A stretch of DNA of 64,000 bases. It comes from Chionoecetes opilio. Taxonomy: Eukaryota; Arthropoda; Malacostraca; Decapoda; Majidae. The notes under the pieces are model-generated. The model ran no database searches, was not told the DNA's origin, and saw only the letters and a list, made by a program, of their open reading frames with translations. The stretch lies in assembly GCA_016584305.1 (NCBI GenBank), contig JACEEZ010019116.1:1-64000 (forward strand). The letters are read 5' to 3'. Position 1 is the stretch's first letter; each line of letters begins with the position of its first letter. The position numbers and the translations under genes are program-made. Shown here piece by piece: positions 44,847-54,957 of the stretch.

Positions 44847-45431
44847 TACGATCAAAAGGGGTTTCGAGCTCGATAAAGAACGAATTAAAAATCTAAGTCA
44901 AGGTATATTGTAATAGGTGTATTGTGAAATTAGCATTATTAAGAAAAAGTATAGATAAATTAAAAATTACCCATAATAGTAAAAATTCCTTTTTCATAAT
45001 GTTTATTATCCAGAGTTAGCTAAAAGAAAGTATGTACCTTGTAACTGCATATAATAAACAAATTCCACTTTAATTCAATTGGTTAGACCAAACAAAGAAT
45101 TTAAGCATCATCATCATCATGAGGAGGAGTGTGTTTATTCATGGACTCCAAAAGGAAAACAAGTTTTGCTGCCTTCTCTGTACCAAACAATACCTCAATT
45201 TTGAGTGTACTATTATATACATTATATGTTGTATGCATTTTTTATTCATTTATTCTCTCTCTTTTTAGTTATAAATATTGCTAAACAATATACTTTAGTA
45301 GTTAGATTTCATGTAGAACATCAAATTAATAAAAAAATAAAAAAATCTATTTAAATCAAATAAATCAGATTTAAATAAAATAAATAGGATTTTTTTTATC
45401 TAAAAAAAAAACCAACAACCTTGCATCTTAC

Positions 45432-46653
45432 TGTACAGATGATTTTTCCGATTAAATATTTTCACACACTCTTGGCACTCATGGTTTGTCACACGTGACT
45501 CCACCTTACATGTTTTGATATGTCTGGCAACATAAGTCTTGGCATGGAAACACCTGACACAAATATCACACTTGTACTTTTCTTTCACCTGAATGGGTGC
45601 GCAACTGCGCATGTGTCTGTAACAATTGCTTTTCATGGTAAATGTTTTCAGACATTCCATGTACTCAGTTTTTCACACCAGTGTGGGTGAGCTTAGCCTG
45701 TTTAGATGGTTTTTCAGAGTAAACTTTTTCCCACACTCTTGGCACTGGTGGTTTCTCACACCAGTGTGGGTGAGCATGTGTGTTAAGATTGCATTTCTGG
45801 GTAAATGTTTTTCCACACTCTTGGCAGTGAAAGTTTCTCACACCAGTGTGGGTAAGCATGTGTTTGTTAAGGATAGCTTTCACGGTATATCTTTTCCCGC
45901 ACTCTTAAGATGGCTTTTCAGAATAAATGTTTTTCCACACTCTTGGCAGTGAAAGTTTCTCACACCAGTGTGGGTAAGCATGTGTTTGTTAAGGATAGCT
46001 TTCGTGGTATATCTTTTCTCGCACTCTTGGCATTCGTGGTTTCTCACACCAGTGTGGGTGAGTATGTGTGTGTCAAGGTTGCCTTTCCGGGTAAATAATT
46101 TCCTACACTCTTGACACTCAAAGTTTTTCACTCCAGTGTGAGTGAGCATGTGTGTGTTACGATCACAATTCCGAGTAAATTTTTCCCCACACTCAGGGCA
46201 GTCGAAGTTTCTCACCTTAGTGTGGGTGAGCTTATGCCTGTTAAGATGGCTTTTCAGAGTAAAAAATTTCCCACACTCTTGGCACTCGTGGTTTCTCACA
46301 CCAGTGTGGGTGAGTATGTGTGTGTTAAGTGTGCTTTTATGGGTAAATGTTTTCCTACACTCTTGACACTCAAAGTTTCTCACACTGGTGTGGGTGAGCA
46401 TATGACCGTTAAGATTGCATTTCTGGGTAAATGTTTTTCCACACTCTTGGCAGTGAAAGTTTCTAATTCTCACACCAGTGTGGGTAAGCGTATGTGTTTG
46501 TTAAGGATAGCTTTCACGGTATATCTTTTCCCACACTCTTGGCACTCGTGGTTTCTCACACCAGTGTGGGTGCGTATGTGATTGTTAAGGGTGCTTTTAT
46601 GGGTAAATGTTTTCCTACACTCTTGACACTCAAAGTTTTTCACTCCAGTGTGG
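45432..46653 (-). pseudogene. C2H2 zinc-finger gene, central and 3' part
   Basis: Continues from the 5' part beyond hAT1. In gene order the fingers are ECRKTFTHKSTLNNH, ECGKRYTVKAILNKH, ECGKTFTQKCNLNGH, ECRKTFTHKSTLNTH, ECGKFFTLKSHLNRH, ECGEKFTRNCDRNTH, ECRKLFTRKGNLDTH, ECEKRYTTKAILNKH, then shortened and frameshifted fingers, then ECLKTFTMKSNCYRHMRSC, DICVRCFHAKTYVARHIKTC and ECVKIFNRKNHL. Linkers are mostly THTGVRN/K. A 2-bp insertion near 46490 shifts the frame, a deletion of about 60 bp fuses two fingers at 45907, and a 2-bp loss occurs near 45780. Such proteins usually bind DNA in the nucleus. Damaged, so a pseudogene or a copy with assembly errors. Confidence 0.85.
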
Positions 46654-46661
46654 GTGAGCAT

Positions 46662-49334
46662 TAGGGTGCCAATAGCGCATAGGGGTAATTTTTCTAAGTC
46701 AATATTTTTTCACGTACTTTTGTGGTATTCTGCCTTGTACTTAGAAACTGTCGTGTGCAAAGTTTCAGGCTAATCGGTTGATATTTAGAGGTGGCGGATC
46801 GATCTTGAACATTTCCTCTTTTCGCCCTCAGGTCATGACCACGAGAAAGCAAACTGAAGTTTGGCTTCTTGGCCATAGTGTTCCTACTATCACAGGAGCA
46901 AAACTTCCCAGCCGTGGAGACGTTTTACGACGATTTTTCTACGCACACAAGGAAGAGAAGAAGACGGTGCAGCAGAGTGCAGCTGAGGCTGCAAAGGAGG
47001 TCCTCGACTTCTGGACACGAGCTAGGATCCCCACCATCGCAGAAACTAGCGTGAGGAGGAAGATTACTGGACTTTTCGACGAGTGGAAGATCCTGAGCAA
47101 AAGCAAGAATAACTCTGGAGTCACGCCTGCCGAAAAACAGAAGACCTTCCAAGAAAGTCTCCCAGACCTTTAGGACATCGCCCACTCCGACGCCCTCACT
47201 CTGATGACCATTCCTGAAGACAAGGAATTCCTTCTTGCCCAGCGGGAGAAGAGGAGGCGGGGTTCGATGGCTGGTCTGGACAAGAAGCTGAAAGAATCGG
47301 TTTGCCGACGTGAAAGCTCTCTCTCACGTAGCCGTCAACAGACGCCAAAAGGAGAAGAGATGGTGGAGCTGGAGTCGTCATCGTCTGAGTCATCAAGTCC
47401 AGCCAACGCTGCCAACACATCGACTTCTTCTTCCGACGCCGGGGTCGCTTCTCCACCAAAGTGATTGAGGACACGGGGCACGAAGTCCGTCCTATCCCCT
47501 GATCTCGTCGGAGCCCTTGACAGAACTGGGGTCAGTAGCCGCCAAGCCCTTCGAATTGTGGCGGCTACGGCAAGTAGCTTGGGCCACGATCCACAAGAGC
47601 TTGTGCTGAATCCCGAGTCCATTCGACAGGCAAGAGCGAAGTACAGGTCCACTTTGGCGAAGGACATCAAAGAGACTTTCAGTCCTCTTACCCCTCTTAC
47701 CGTTCATTGGGACGGGAAGATCCTTCCTCAGGACGATGGCACTCGCGCCGAAAGACTCGCCATCCTCGTCACAGGAGAAGGAGTGGAGAAGTTCCTAGGA
47801 GTCCCGAAACTGCACTCTGGAACTGGTGATGCCGCCGCTACAGCTGTGTTCGAGGCTCTAGAAGACTGGGGGGTCCAGGAACGAGTCATGGCGATGTGCT
47901 TCGACACAACCAGTGCCAACACTGGAGCCATCAATGGTGCATGCACCATCTTGCAACAGAAGATCGACTGACCCCTCGTTTCACTTGCTTGCCGTCATCA
48001 CGTCCACGAACTTGTCCTTGAGAAGGCCTTTTCTACGTGTTTGGGGTCATCTTCTGGTCCTGAGATCACCATCTTCTCTCGCTTCAAGGACCACTGGTCT
48101 TACATCAACCAGTCGGCAATAAACCCTCCCACCAACGAAGATCTGCCGGAGACTCTGGTCTCCAAGAGGGACGATCTCATTCAAGGTTTGAAACGTCTGC
48201 TTCAGACAAAGCAGCCCCGTGACGACTATAAGGAACTCGCTGAGCTGAGCATCCTTTTCCTTGGCGGCGCTCTTCCGAAGACCTCGATCCGTAGCCCCGG
48301 AGCGCTTCATCGAGCGCGTTTGATGGCGCGTATCATTTACGCTCTGAAGATGATCTTGTTTCGGGAGCAGCTGACTGGAGTCGTCACACCTCGAGAAATG
48401 TCAGCCCTCCAGCGGTTCTCATCGTTCGCAACCGAGATCTACATCCTGCGATGGTTCGAATCAACGGTTCCATCCTACGCTCCCGCCAACGATCTTGGAT
48501 TCGCTAAGAACATCCTTCAGTACCACGACGAAAGTATTCGGAAGGCCTGCTTCACCACTCTGAGCCACCATTTCTGGTACTTGAGCGAAGATCTCATTGG
48601 CCTGTCACTGTTCGACTCACGTCTCCCTGTCTCCAACAAACAAGCAATTGTACAGGCCATTCTCTACGATGAAGGAGCCGAGGAACCCGCCAAGCGAATA
48701 AACCTCCCATCATCACAAGTTCCTGCGGCAACACTGCCCTCCTTCGCCACGAAAAATTCCCTCCGCCTCTTCAAAGCTCTTGATATCAAGATCGACTTCC
48801 TGTCCGCCAACCCTCGGAAGTGGCAGGAAGAGGAATCGTACGTCGAGGCCTGCCGCCGAATCGAGGGACTTCGCGTCGTCAACGACACAGCCGAGCGAGG
48901 AGTGGCGCTCATCCAGTCCTTCAACCTCCGGCTGACCAAAGACGAGGAACAGCGCCAGTTCCTCCTCCAAGTTGTGGAGGCCCATCGCCATCAACAGCCC
49001 GGGACCTCGAAGGCTTCCCTTCCCCGGCCAAGCCGGCCACAATGAGTGGGGTGGCTCCCCATGATACCCCCCCCACCGAGGGGATAATACTCACCAAGAG
49101 GGGGACCAGCAGCCCTGCTGGGGAAGGGATGTCCGGCTTGTCCACTTTCAAGAGATGACATCCCCTCCTTAATAGTCGCCAGTGCATAAGGGTAAATAAC
49201 AAAGTTGTAATCCGCCACCCTTAAATATCAACCGATTGAGGTCAAACTTTGCATACGATGGTTTCTTGCATAGATGCACCATTACACCAAAGTAGGAAGA
49301 AAAATTCAAACTTTTGATTTTTATTGGCACCCTA
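46662..49334 (+). mobile_element. hAT1: 2.7-kb hAT-like transposon with perfect 13-bp TIRs
   Basis: Flanked by the 8-bp duplication GTGAGCAT (46654-46661, 49335-49342). TIRs TAGGGTGCCAATA are perfect over 13 bp. A second inverted block of about 50 bp (46751-46800 against 49209-49258, including AATCGGTTGATATTTA) lies just inside. The transposase frame occupies the space between, so structure is complete end to end. Richer in GC than the surroundings, and no homopolymer damage. It lies on the strand opposite to the zinc-finger gene that it interrupts. Confidence 0.9.
46835..49045 (+). pseudogene. hAT-like DDE transposase with three in-frame stops
   Basis: One frame of 737 codons runs from ATG 46835 (MTTRKQTEVW) to the stop at 49043-49045, broken by TAG at 47171, TGA at 47462 and TGA at 47969, with no frameshift. 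Putative catalytic residues: D in LTVHWDGK (residue about 293), D in CFDTTSANTG (about 357) and E in NDTAERGVAL (about 687). ACRHHVHEL (about 386) is a Cys-His segment usual in hAT-type catalytic cores. A Ser/Lys-rich linker (PEDKEFLLAQREKRRRG to SSSESSSPANAANTSTSSSD) separates a basic N-terminal region from the core. Both TGA codons could be CGA changed by C-to-T, the common decay of methylated CpG. I recall similar proteins annotated as uncharacterised in invertebrates; the hAT label rests on the 8-bp duplication and motif order. Confidence 0.75.
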
Positions 49335-49342
49335 GTGAGCAT

Positions 49343-49640
49343 GTGTGTGTTACGATCACATTTCCGAGTAAATCTTTTCCCACACTCTTGGCACTCAAAG
49401 TCTCTCACACCAGTGTGGGTGAGCATGTGTCTCCTGATATTTATCTTATAAAGAAACACTTTCCCACAGTGGTCACACCTCAGCCCTTTCTTACGTGTAT
49501 GGGTGAGGATGTGTGCAGTAAAGCCAGCCTTACTGGAGCACACTTTCCCACAGTCGTCACAAGTATAGGTCATCACGCCCTCCATTGTAGCACTAGCAGC
49601 ACATTTGTGGCAGGAGTCATCAGTTGGTCCTGCTGAAACC
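49343..49640 (-). pseudogene. C2H2 zinc-finger gene, 5' part
   Basis: The probable start is ATG at 49585 in the context ACAATGG, giving MEGVMTYTCDDCGKVCSSKA. Upstream, an open frame runs on to a possible splice acceptor TTTCAG at about 49641, so an earlier exon is possible. Three fingers follow: CDDCGKVCSSKAGFTAHILTH, CDHCGKVFLYKINIRRHMLTH and ECGKRFTRKCDRNTHMLT (cysteine pairs followed by H-x3-H). hAT1 breaks the gene in the third finger's second histidine region. The 8-bp duplication means the coding sequence rejoins exactly when the element is ignored. There is no KRAB, BTB or other recognisable N-terminal domain in the visible part. Confidence 0.8.
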
Positions 49641-50699
49641 CTCGTAGTTTCCCGGATGTAACCGGCGTTCCCAAACAAAAGGAAAGTTGGAAGGAGTCCT
49701 GGCGCGAGACTGACGTGGACTTTTCACATCAGCACCTGTAACATTGGTGGCTGTCAGCACATAAACAGGGAGGTGCTACCTTTAACAATGCTTCCTACTT
49801 AACTCTCAGTTAACACCTATCCAGTATTCAGCCAAAATGTAAGGCCAGCACGGGAGCCTCACCCACCACTCTGCAAAACACCACCCAGGCAGCAAGGCTT
49901 GGACAACACAGGCCATGTTAAAGGGCAGGACATAGATTATGGCTGATGAACTATGAGCGTAGAAGTCGTCGGTCATAACTGACTAATCGAGCAGAATAGT
50001 CCACCATAGTCAGCTGCTAAAATAAAATTTCTTAAAATTTTCCAACTTAAAAAAGGGGGTTTGGGTGAAAAAAAATTTTTGGGCCAAAAATTTTGGGGTT
50101 TTTTTAAAGTTTTTGGGCCTCTTAAAAATACGACTTTTTGGGGAAGGGAAAACACATTAAAAAAAAGAAATCCATTAGGGGAAAAATTACGCTGCAATGT
50201 ATTCCCGTTGAAGACCCCTTTTAAAAAAAGGGAGAAAATTTTCCAATTTAAACCCAAAAACCTGGTTTTTTGGTTTACTTTAAAACCAGAAATTGGGAGT
50301 TAAAGGATAAAAAAGTGCTTTTTCTAATGTTTTTTGATTTTTTTAAAAAAGAGGGTTTCACATTAAAAATTGTCAAAAAAAGGCCTCATTTTGCAGTTAC
50401 CCCCGGATTCAAGCCCAGAGGGGTCGGTCATATGGGGGGTTTTTAAAACGGGGGGTCCCAAAACATAGCCTCCCATGGAAATTTATGGTCGCAATGGGAA
50501 ATTTTTATGAGAGTTTTAGGGGGATTTTAATTTCTAAAATGCGCTATTTTTTTCTCAGACGGGAACTTGCTAGGACGGTATCAGGGAAATTAAACCCCAG
50601 GTTACACTCAGGTGGGTGTTCTAACCCCCTCAAAACAAAAAAACTTTCCCCGTGGCAACCTACAAAACCCTTTTCTTTATTTTTTTTCTACTCAAAATG
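49641..50699. other. Upstream flank of the zinc-finger gene, then poor sequence
   Basis: 49641-49990 is ordinary mixed sequence that could hold the promoter or first intron of the zinc-finger gene, but I see no TATA box or other clear element. From 50000 to 50700 runs of A, T and G dominate and the open frames on both strands are artefacts. Confidence 0.4.
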
Positions 50700-50890
50700 A
50701 CTCCCCCCCAAGGGAAAAAAAAAGCAGGTAACAAAAAAAAGCCAACTGGGCTGCCCGTCCCTATAAAGCAGACGGGGAAAAGTTTGGGAGAAAAGGGGGT
50801 GGGCCAATAGTTTTGCGTTTGTATTGAAAAGTGAAACCCAGTCAGGGAAGACAAAGTGATGGGGACAATATTTTCCGGAAAAAAGGGGTT
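50700..50890 (-). repeat. CR1/L2-like LINE 3' end, antisense
   Basis: On the minus strand it follows the same tail as in K1 and K2 (complement of GCAGGTAACAAAAAAAAGCC and of CTGCCCGTCCCTATAAAGCAG), with many extra run bases. It directly precedes the Q2 left end. Confidence 0.5.
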
Positions 50891-50912
50891 TTTTTGAAAA
50901 TGTTTGGTTTTA

Positions 50913-53848
50913 CACAAAAAACCCTTTAAAAACTCGGCACGAAGGGGGCCCCCGGGCCCTTGCCGATTTTTCCCAATATGCCGAGTTATGCAAATGCCCC
51001 CTGTTTGGGAAAAAAATTAAAAAATTTTTGAAAATTCCCTGAAACCGGGAAAATGCCCGAGCCCGGCCCCCCCCCAATAGGGGAATGGGTTTGTTACCCG
51101 GGGGGTTTTTGGACCCCCTCCCGGGGGGTTTGGGCTTTTTTAAACCACTGAGGAGAGGAGGGAAAGGGGGAGGAGGAGGAAAAGGGAAGAGGAGATAAGG
51201 AGGACCTACAGCCCGGCGAAAAAAAAACTTGGGGACCCCAAAAAAATTTTGGGAGGGGAAAATTAACGTCCTTAGCGGGTTTTGGGGCCAATTTTTTTTT
51301 AGGAGCGTTTGGGAAAATTTTTTAAATTTTTTTGAATATAGCAGTGCATTAGGCTGTCTGCTGTAAAATTCCTCGCTGCTGCCCTGCTCTGTACTTTTCC
51401 AAACATCATAGGGGGAGGTTTTTGTGTTTTTGGTTTTTCCCAAACCTTTCCCATACCCTTACTCGCCCCTCCCCCTTTTTAAAAACCCCCCCCTCCAGGT
51501 CTTTTCTAAAGCATTATGCCCGGGGAAATCTTTAAACAAATTTTTGAAGAAGGGCACATATAGTAGTAACCTTGTATCCCAAAATGGGGAAAAAAAAATT
51601 GTCCAGATAGCGAGGGGGAAGGGTGTGTGTTTCCCAAAAAAACCCTCTCGGGGTGGGCTGGCGGGGGCAGGGGTGGGAGTTAGAGACTGTTTTTTGGGAG
51701 GAGAAAGGGGCAGGGCGGGCCAAGAAAAACTTCAAAGAAGACCCGATTTAAATGTTAAAAAAGATTATTGACACAACAATTTAAATTTTTTGCAGTTGAT
51801 CATGTTCTTTGAAGTTTTTCCTTGGTCGGCCCCCCCCTTTCTTCCACACCAAAACAGTCCCCTAATTCCCCCTCTTGCCCCCCGCCTGCACCCCCAAACC
51901 GGGGACAGTATGTTTGGAAAAACACAAACCCCCCCCTATTGGCCCAAAGGTTTTCCCCCTTCGATTTCAAGGTTACTATTGTGTTTCTTCACAATTGATA
52001 GAGATTTGCCCTGCCCCCCCCCCAAAGCTTTAGTAGACCTGGAGGATGCGGTAGAAGATGGAGGGGGCGAATAAGGGGATAGGAAGTTTTGGGGAAACCC
52101 CAAAAACCCAAAAACCTCTTCCCATGATTTACTTTGGGGGGTAATTTCAAAATGCTCGTTTAAATTTCCCCCCCCGGGGGAGATTTTCCCCCGTCGTACC
52201 TCCACTGGTAAAATCTACAAGAAAATTCCCCGACGGTGGGAAATTTTACAGGGGTACCAAAACAAACGGCCCAAAGCGGCATCAGTTTTTTGACTGTTTT
52301 AACATATCTAATACATTTTTCTAAATGAAATTTTTTCATTTCGGGCATTAAAAATAAAAGCTAAGTTTGTGTTCGCCCCTTGTCTGAGGCGCGTTTTGGG
52401 GCAGAAAAAATTTGGGCCCGAGTGATGCTTGCGGGGTACATTTGGGAAAGGCCCCCCCGCACTGCTCCACACAATGGCCACCTCCCCTTTTTTCCCCCGC
52501 CCCCGGCTTCCTCACAAATTTAAAACACCTATATAAAGGGCCTTTTGGACCCCGATTTTTAAACCCTTTAAAGATGACAGTGGCATTTAAAAGTGTATGG
52601 GGTGTCCCCTCTCGGTTGTGTTGAAAACTCTCCTGTAATGGTCTGGGAAGAAAAACGATTGGGAAAAAGTGGAGAGCGGGGTGAAAGGGGGGTGTGCAAG
52701 TTGTTTGCCAATCAAACTGACTCAAACCTTTCCCCCCCTGAACTTTGCGCGTTGCGTCGTAAATTTTTATTCTTGTATTAAACCAAAAAAACCCTACAAC
52801 GGGGGGAGGGAAAAAATTTTTGGGAAAATGGCCCTTGGAAGATACAGAGCGGGGAGCAGCGAAAGGGAAACTACAGTAACACCCCAAGCCTGCCCGATAT
52901 ACAAAAAACCCTAAAAATATTCAATCGTCCCCCCCGAAATTGGCAAAAAAAGCTAAGGACGTTAATTTTTCCCGTCCTAAGTTTTTTTTGGGCCCCCGGA
53001 AGTAGTACGAACGATACTTTATCGTGGGGTCTTTTAAAATTTTCAGGTGGGGCCCATTCTTAAAAGGCCCAAACCTTTGAACCAGCTGCTCCCGTAAGGA
53101 AAAAACCCCAAAAAAAAAAGGAAAAAAAAAAAACAAAAAACCATAAAAGCTATACTAAAACCTAATATAAAAAAGTATACTAAGCGGTAGAGGTCACAAG
53201 AAGAAGAAGCCTACTGAGAAAAAAAAAATTATAGTAATTTTACGAGCAAATGTTTATTTTTATTTTTTTTTTTCTTAAGTTTTCCCCCTCCCAAAAATCA
53301 GAGCAAGTCTTCCAAATGCAGCGTTTTATAATTAAACCGTAAAATCGGCTATGCTGGTATTAGGGAGGCGTCGGGCAACCTGCATTTTCGTACAAGTCTA
53401 GCGTCCTGCTCCAAGATGTAAAAAAAGATGCCAGTACTGGGGAAAAGGGGGGGATCATGCGCGACTCCGCGTTTGCTCCCAAAGAGACCCCGGTATGGGA
53501 AAAAAGGGTAGCAAAATACCAAAAGTTGGAAAAAGTTACCATTACACCAAAGATGGGGATACAGAGCAGGTGGGGTACCACGCATGGGGCTGACACTTAT
53601 GCGACTAGGATATCCCCGAGTGTAAGAAAAGGAGATTTAACTCGGAAATTTGCGAGATTCAGTATTCTTTCCCGACTTCTGTAACATGTTCAAAAAAAGG
53701 TTGTGAGGGCTGATTGCCGAGTGAAAACCCAAAGAAAGCAGTTTATGGGAAAACATGCCGAGATAAAAATTTTTTGCAGCTGTCTTTGCCTTTGCCGAGT
53801 TATATAAAATTCCGAGTTTTTTAAATGCAGAGTTATAAGGTTTTAGTG
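50913..53848. mobile_element. Q2: long, degraded family Q element
   Basis: Left end TA-CACAAAAAACCCTTTAAAAA with CTCGGCAC and TATGCCGAGTTATGCAAATG as in Q1. Right end GCCGAGTTATATAAAATTCC ...GCAGAGTTATAAGGTTTTAG-TG-TA. The 2.7-kb interior has no recognisable protein in spite of several open frames, because run errors are dense. The end of a family E element lies at 53290-53346. Confidence 0.55.
53290..53346. mobile_element. Right end of a family E element (E3)
   Basis: AGTCTTCCAAATGCAGCG then TTTTATAA...CCGTAAAAT matches the E1 and E2 right ends (GTCTTCCAAGATGCAGCGTC...CCGTAAAATACGG) with run errors. The left end was not found. Confidence 0.5.
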
Positions 53849-54957
53849 TAATAGGTGTCTCGAGCTTGCTGTACACTAAAACCTTTAAAACTGGGAAATT
53901 TAAAAATACTCGGAAAGGCAAAGAAGAGGAAAAAAATTTGTATTCGCATTTTTGCCGAGTTATAACTGATCTTTTGGGTTTTACATCGGCATCCCCTCAG
54001 TCTTCTTCTTCTCTTAAGGGGTATTACGGGGGCACATTCTGCTCGGAGCAGTTTTCACTGGCATTTTGAGGTTTTTTTGCTCAACCAAAGCCTGTTTGTT
54101 GAGAAAAAGAGGGAACTATTTTAAAGCTTTTTTGCTCTCTTTCAGTGAGCAAAAAACTTTTTTCTGTTATAAAGGACCAAAATTGGGTTTACTATATTAT
54201 TTTTGAAAGATCTTTTCTTCTAAACTCTCAGAAGACATCTACTTCCTGCTGACTGGACAACGAGAGGGAAAAGCTTACTTTTGACTTAGTTAGGCACATC
54301 CTACAATAGGGAAAACATATATACCCCTTTTATTTTTTAAAAAAAAAACATTAAAAAAGAAAAAAAACCCCCTCAAATACTAAGAACCGACCTTCCGTCA
54401 TTTTTTTTGGGTGATACCAGGCACAAGTGTGTTCGAGGCCTACGGGTTGTAGTGACGGGGGTGTATGGGGAAAGCGGAGAGGCTAAAGCAGTGTTGCACC
54501 AGAGTGTGTGGTCTGCTAAAAGCGAACCGTATTTCTCGACCACTAAAACGGCGTCAGCCCCGTCCCCGCCAGGGGTACGGCGCGGCCACAGTGGCCATAG
54601 AAGTCCCTCGGGGATTAAAAGGAATTTTAAAATGAATCAAAAACCTTTGGGCCCTAATCAAAAACCTTTTTTTAATTGGTAATTAAATTTGAGTATTTTT
54701 TTGACACTGTTTTTGAGATTTTCGTACATCCGGGTGTCATTTCGTAACTCTAGTAGTCAAATTAACTCGCGCTGAGTGTAAAAAGGGGAAAAACTATGGG
54801 TTTTATATGACAACAAACAAAACTTTTTTTGGGAATAATGGCCCAGAGTTCGCGGGCATTTTTTAGAGACACCAACTATTTTTTCTTTGGGCCCACTAGG
54901 GGCTGTTCTAATGGGATGTTTTATTTTTCGCAACACCCCCACCCCCCCCAAAAAAAT
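53849..54957. other. Possible third Q element end and unassigned sequence
   Basis: TA-CACTAAAACCTTTAAAAC at 53872 repeats the Q left terminus, and GCCGAGTTATAAC recurs at 53955. Its right end is not visible. The sequence 54060-54957 has no recognised feature; the open frame at 54407-54682 has no family resemblance. Confidence 0.4.

Larger units (their letters stand above)
37613..45423. mobile_element. hAT2: 7.8-kb element with 8-bp duplication, cutting the zinc-finger gene
   Basis: Flanked by CATCTTAC on both sides (37605-37612 and 45424-45431). Ends CGGGGTTGTTTGATTTAAAT and the inverse of CAAGGTTGTTGGTTTTTTTT. The subterminal regions are full of GATTTAAATCA motifs (37625-37710 and 45345-45385). 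An 8-bp duplication with C(A/G)(A/G)GG-type ends fits hAT. Its own remaining sequence is 37613-38102 and about 44850-45423, AT-rich and without a transposase frame. W (with an LTR element), a TIR fragment and G8 fill the rest. Confidence 0.8.

Noticed and set aside
45626..46581. Plus-strand open frames with repeated VSHTSVGEHV-like products
   Set aside because: They are the complementary shadow of the minus-strand zinc-finger repeats.
46925..48310. Minus-strand open frames within hAT1
   Set aside because: Shadows of the GC-rich transposase frame on the plus strand; no motifs of their own.
51094..52887. Long minus-strand open frames in Q2
   Set aside because: Low-complexity products in a run-inflated stretch; no transposase motif found.
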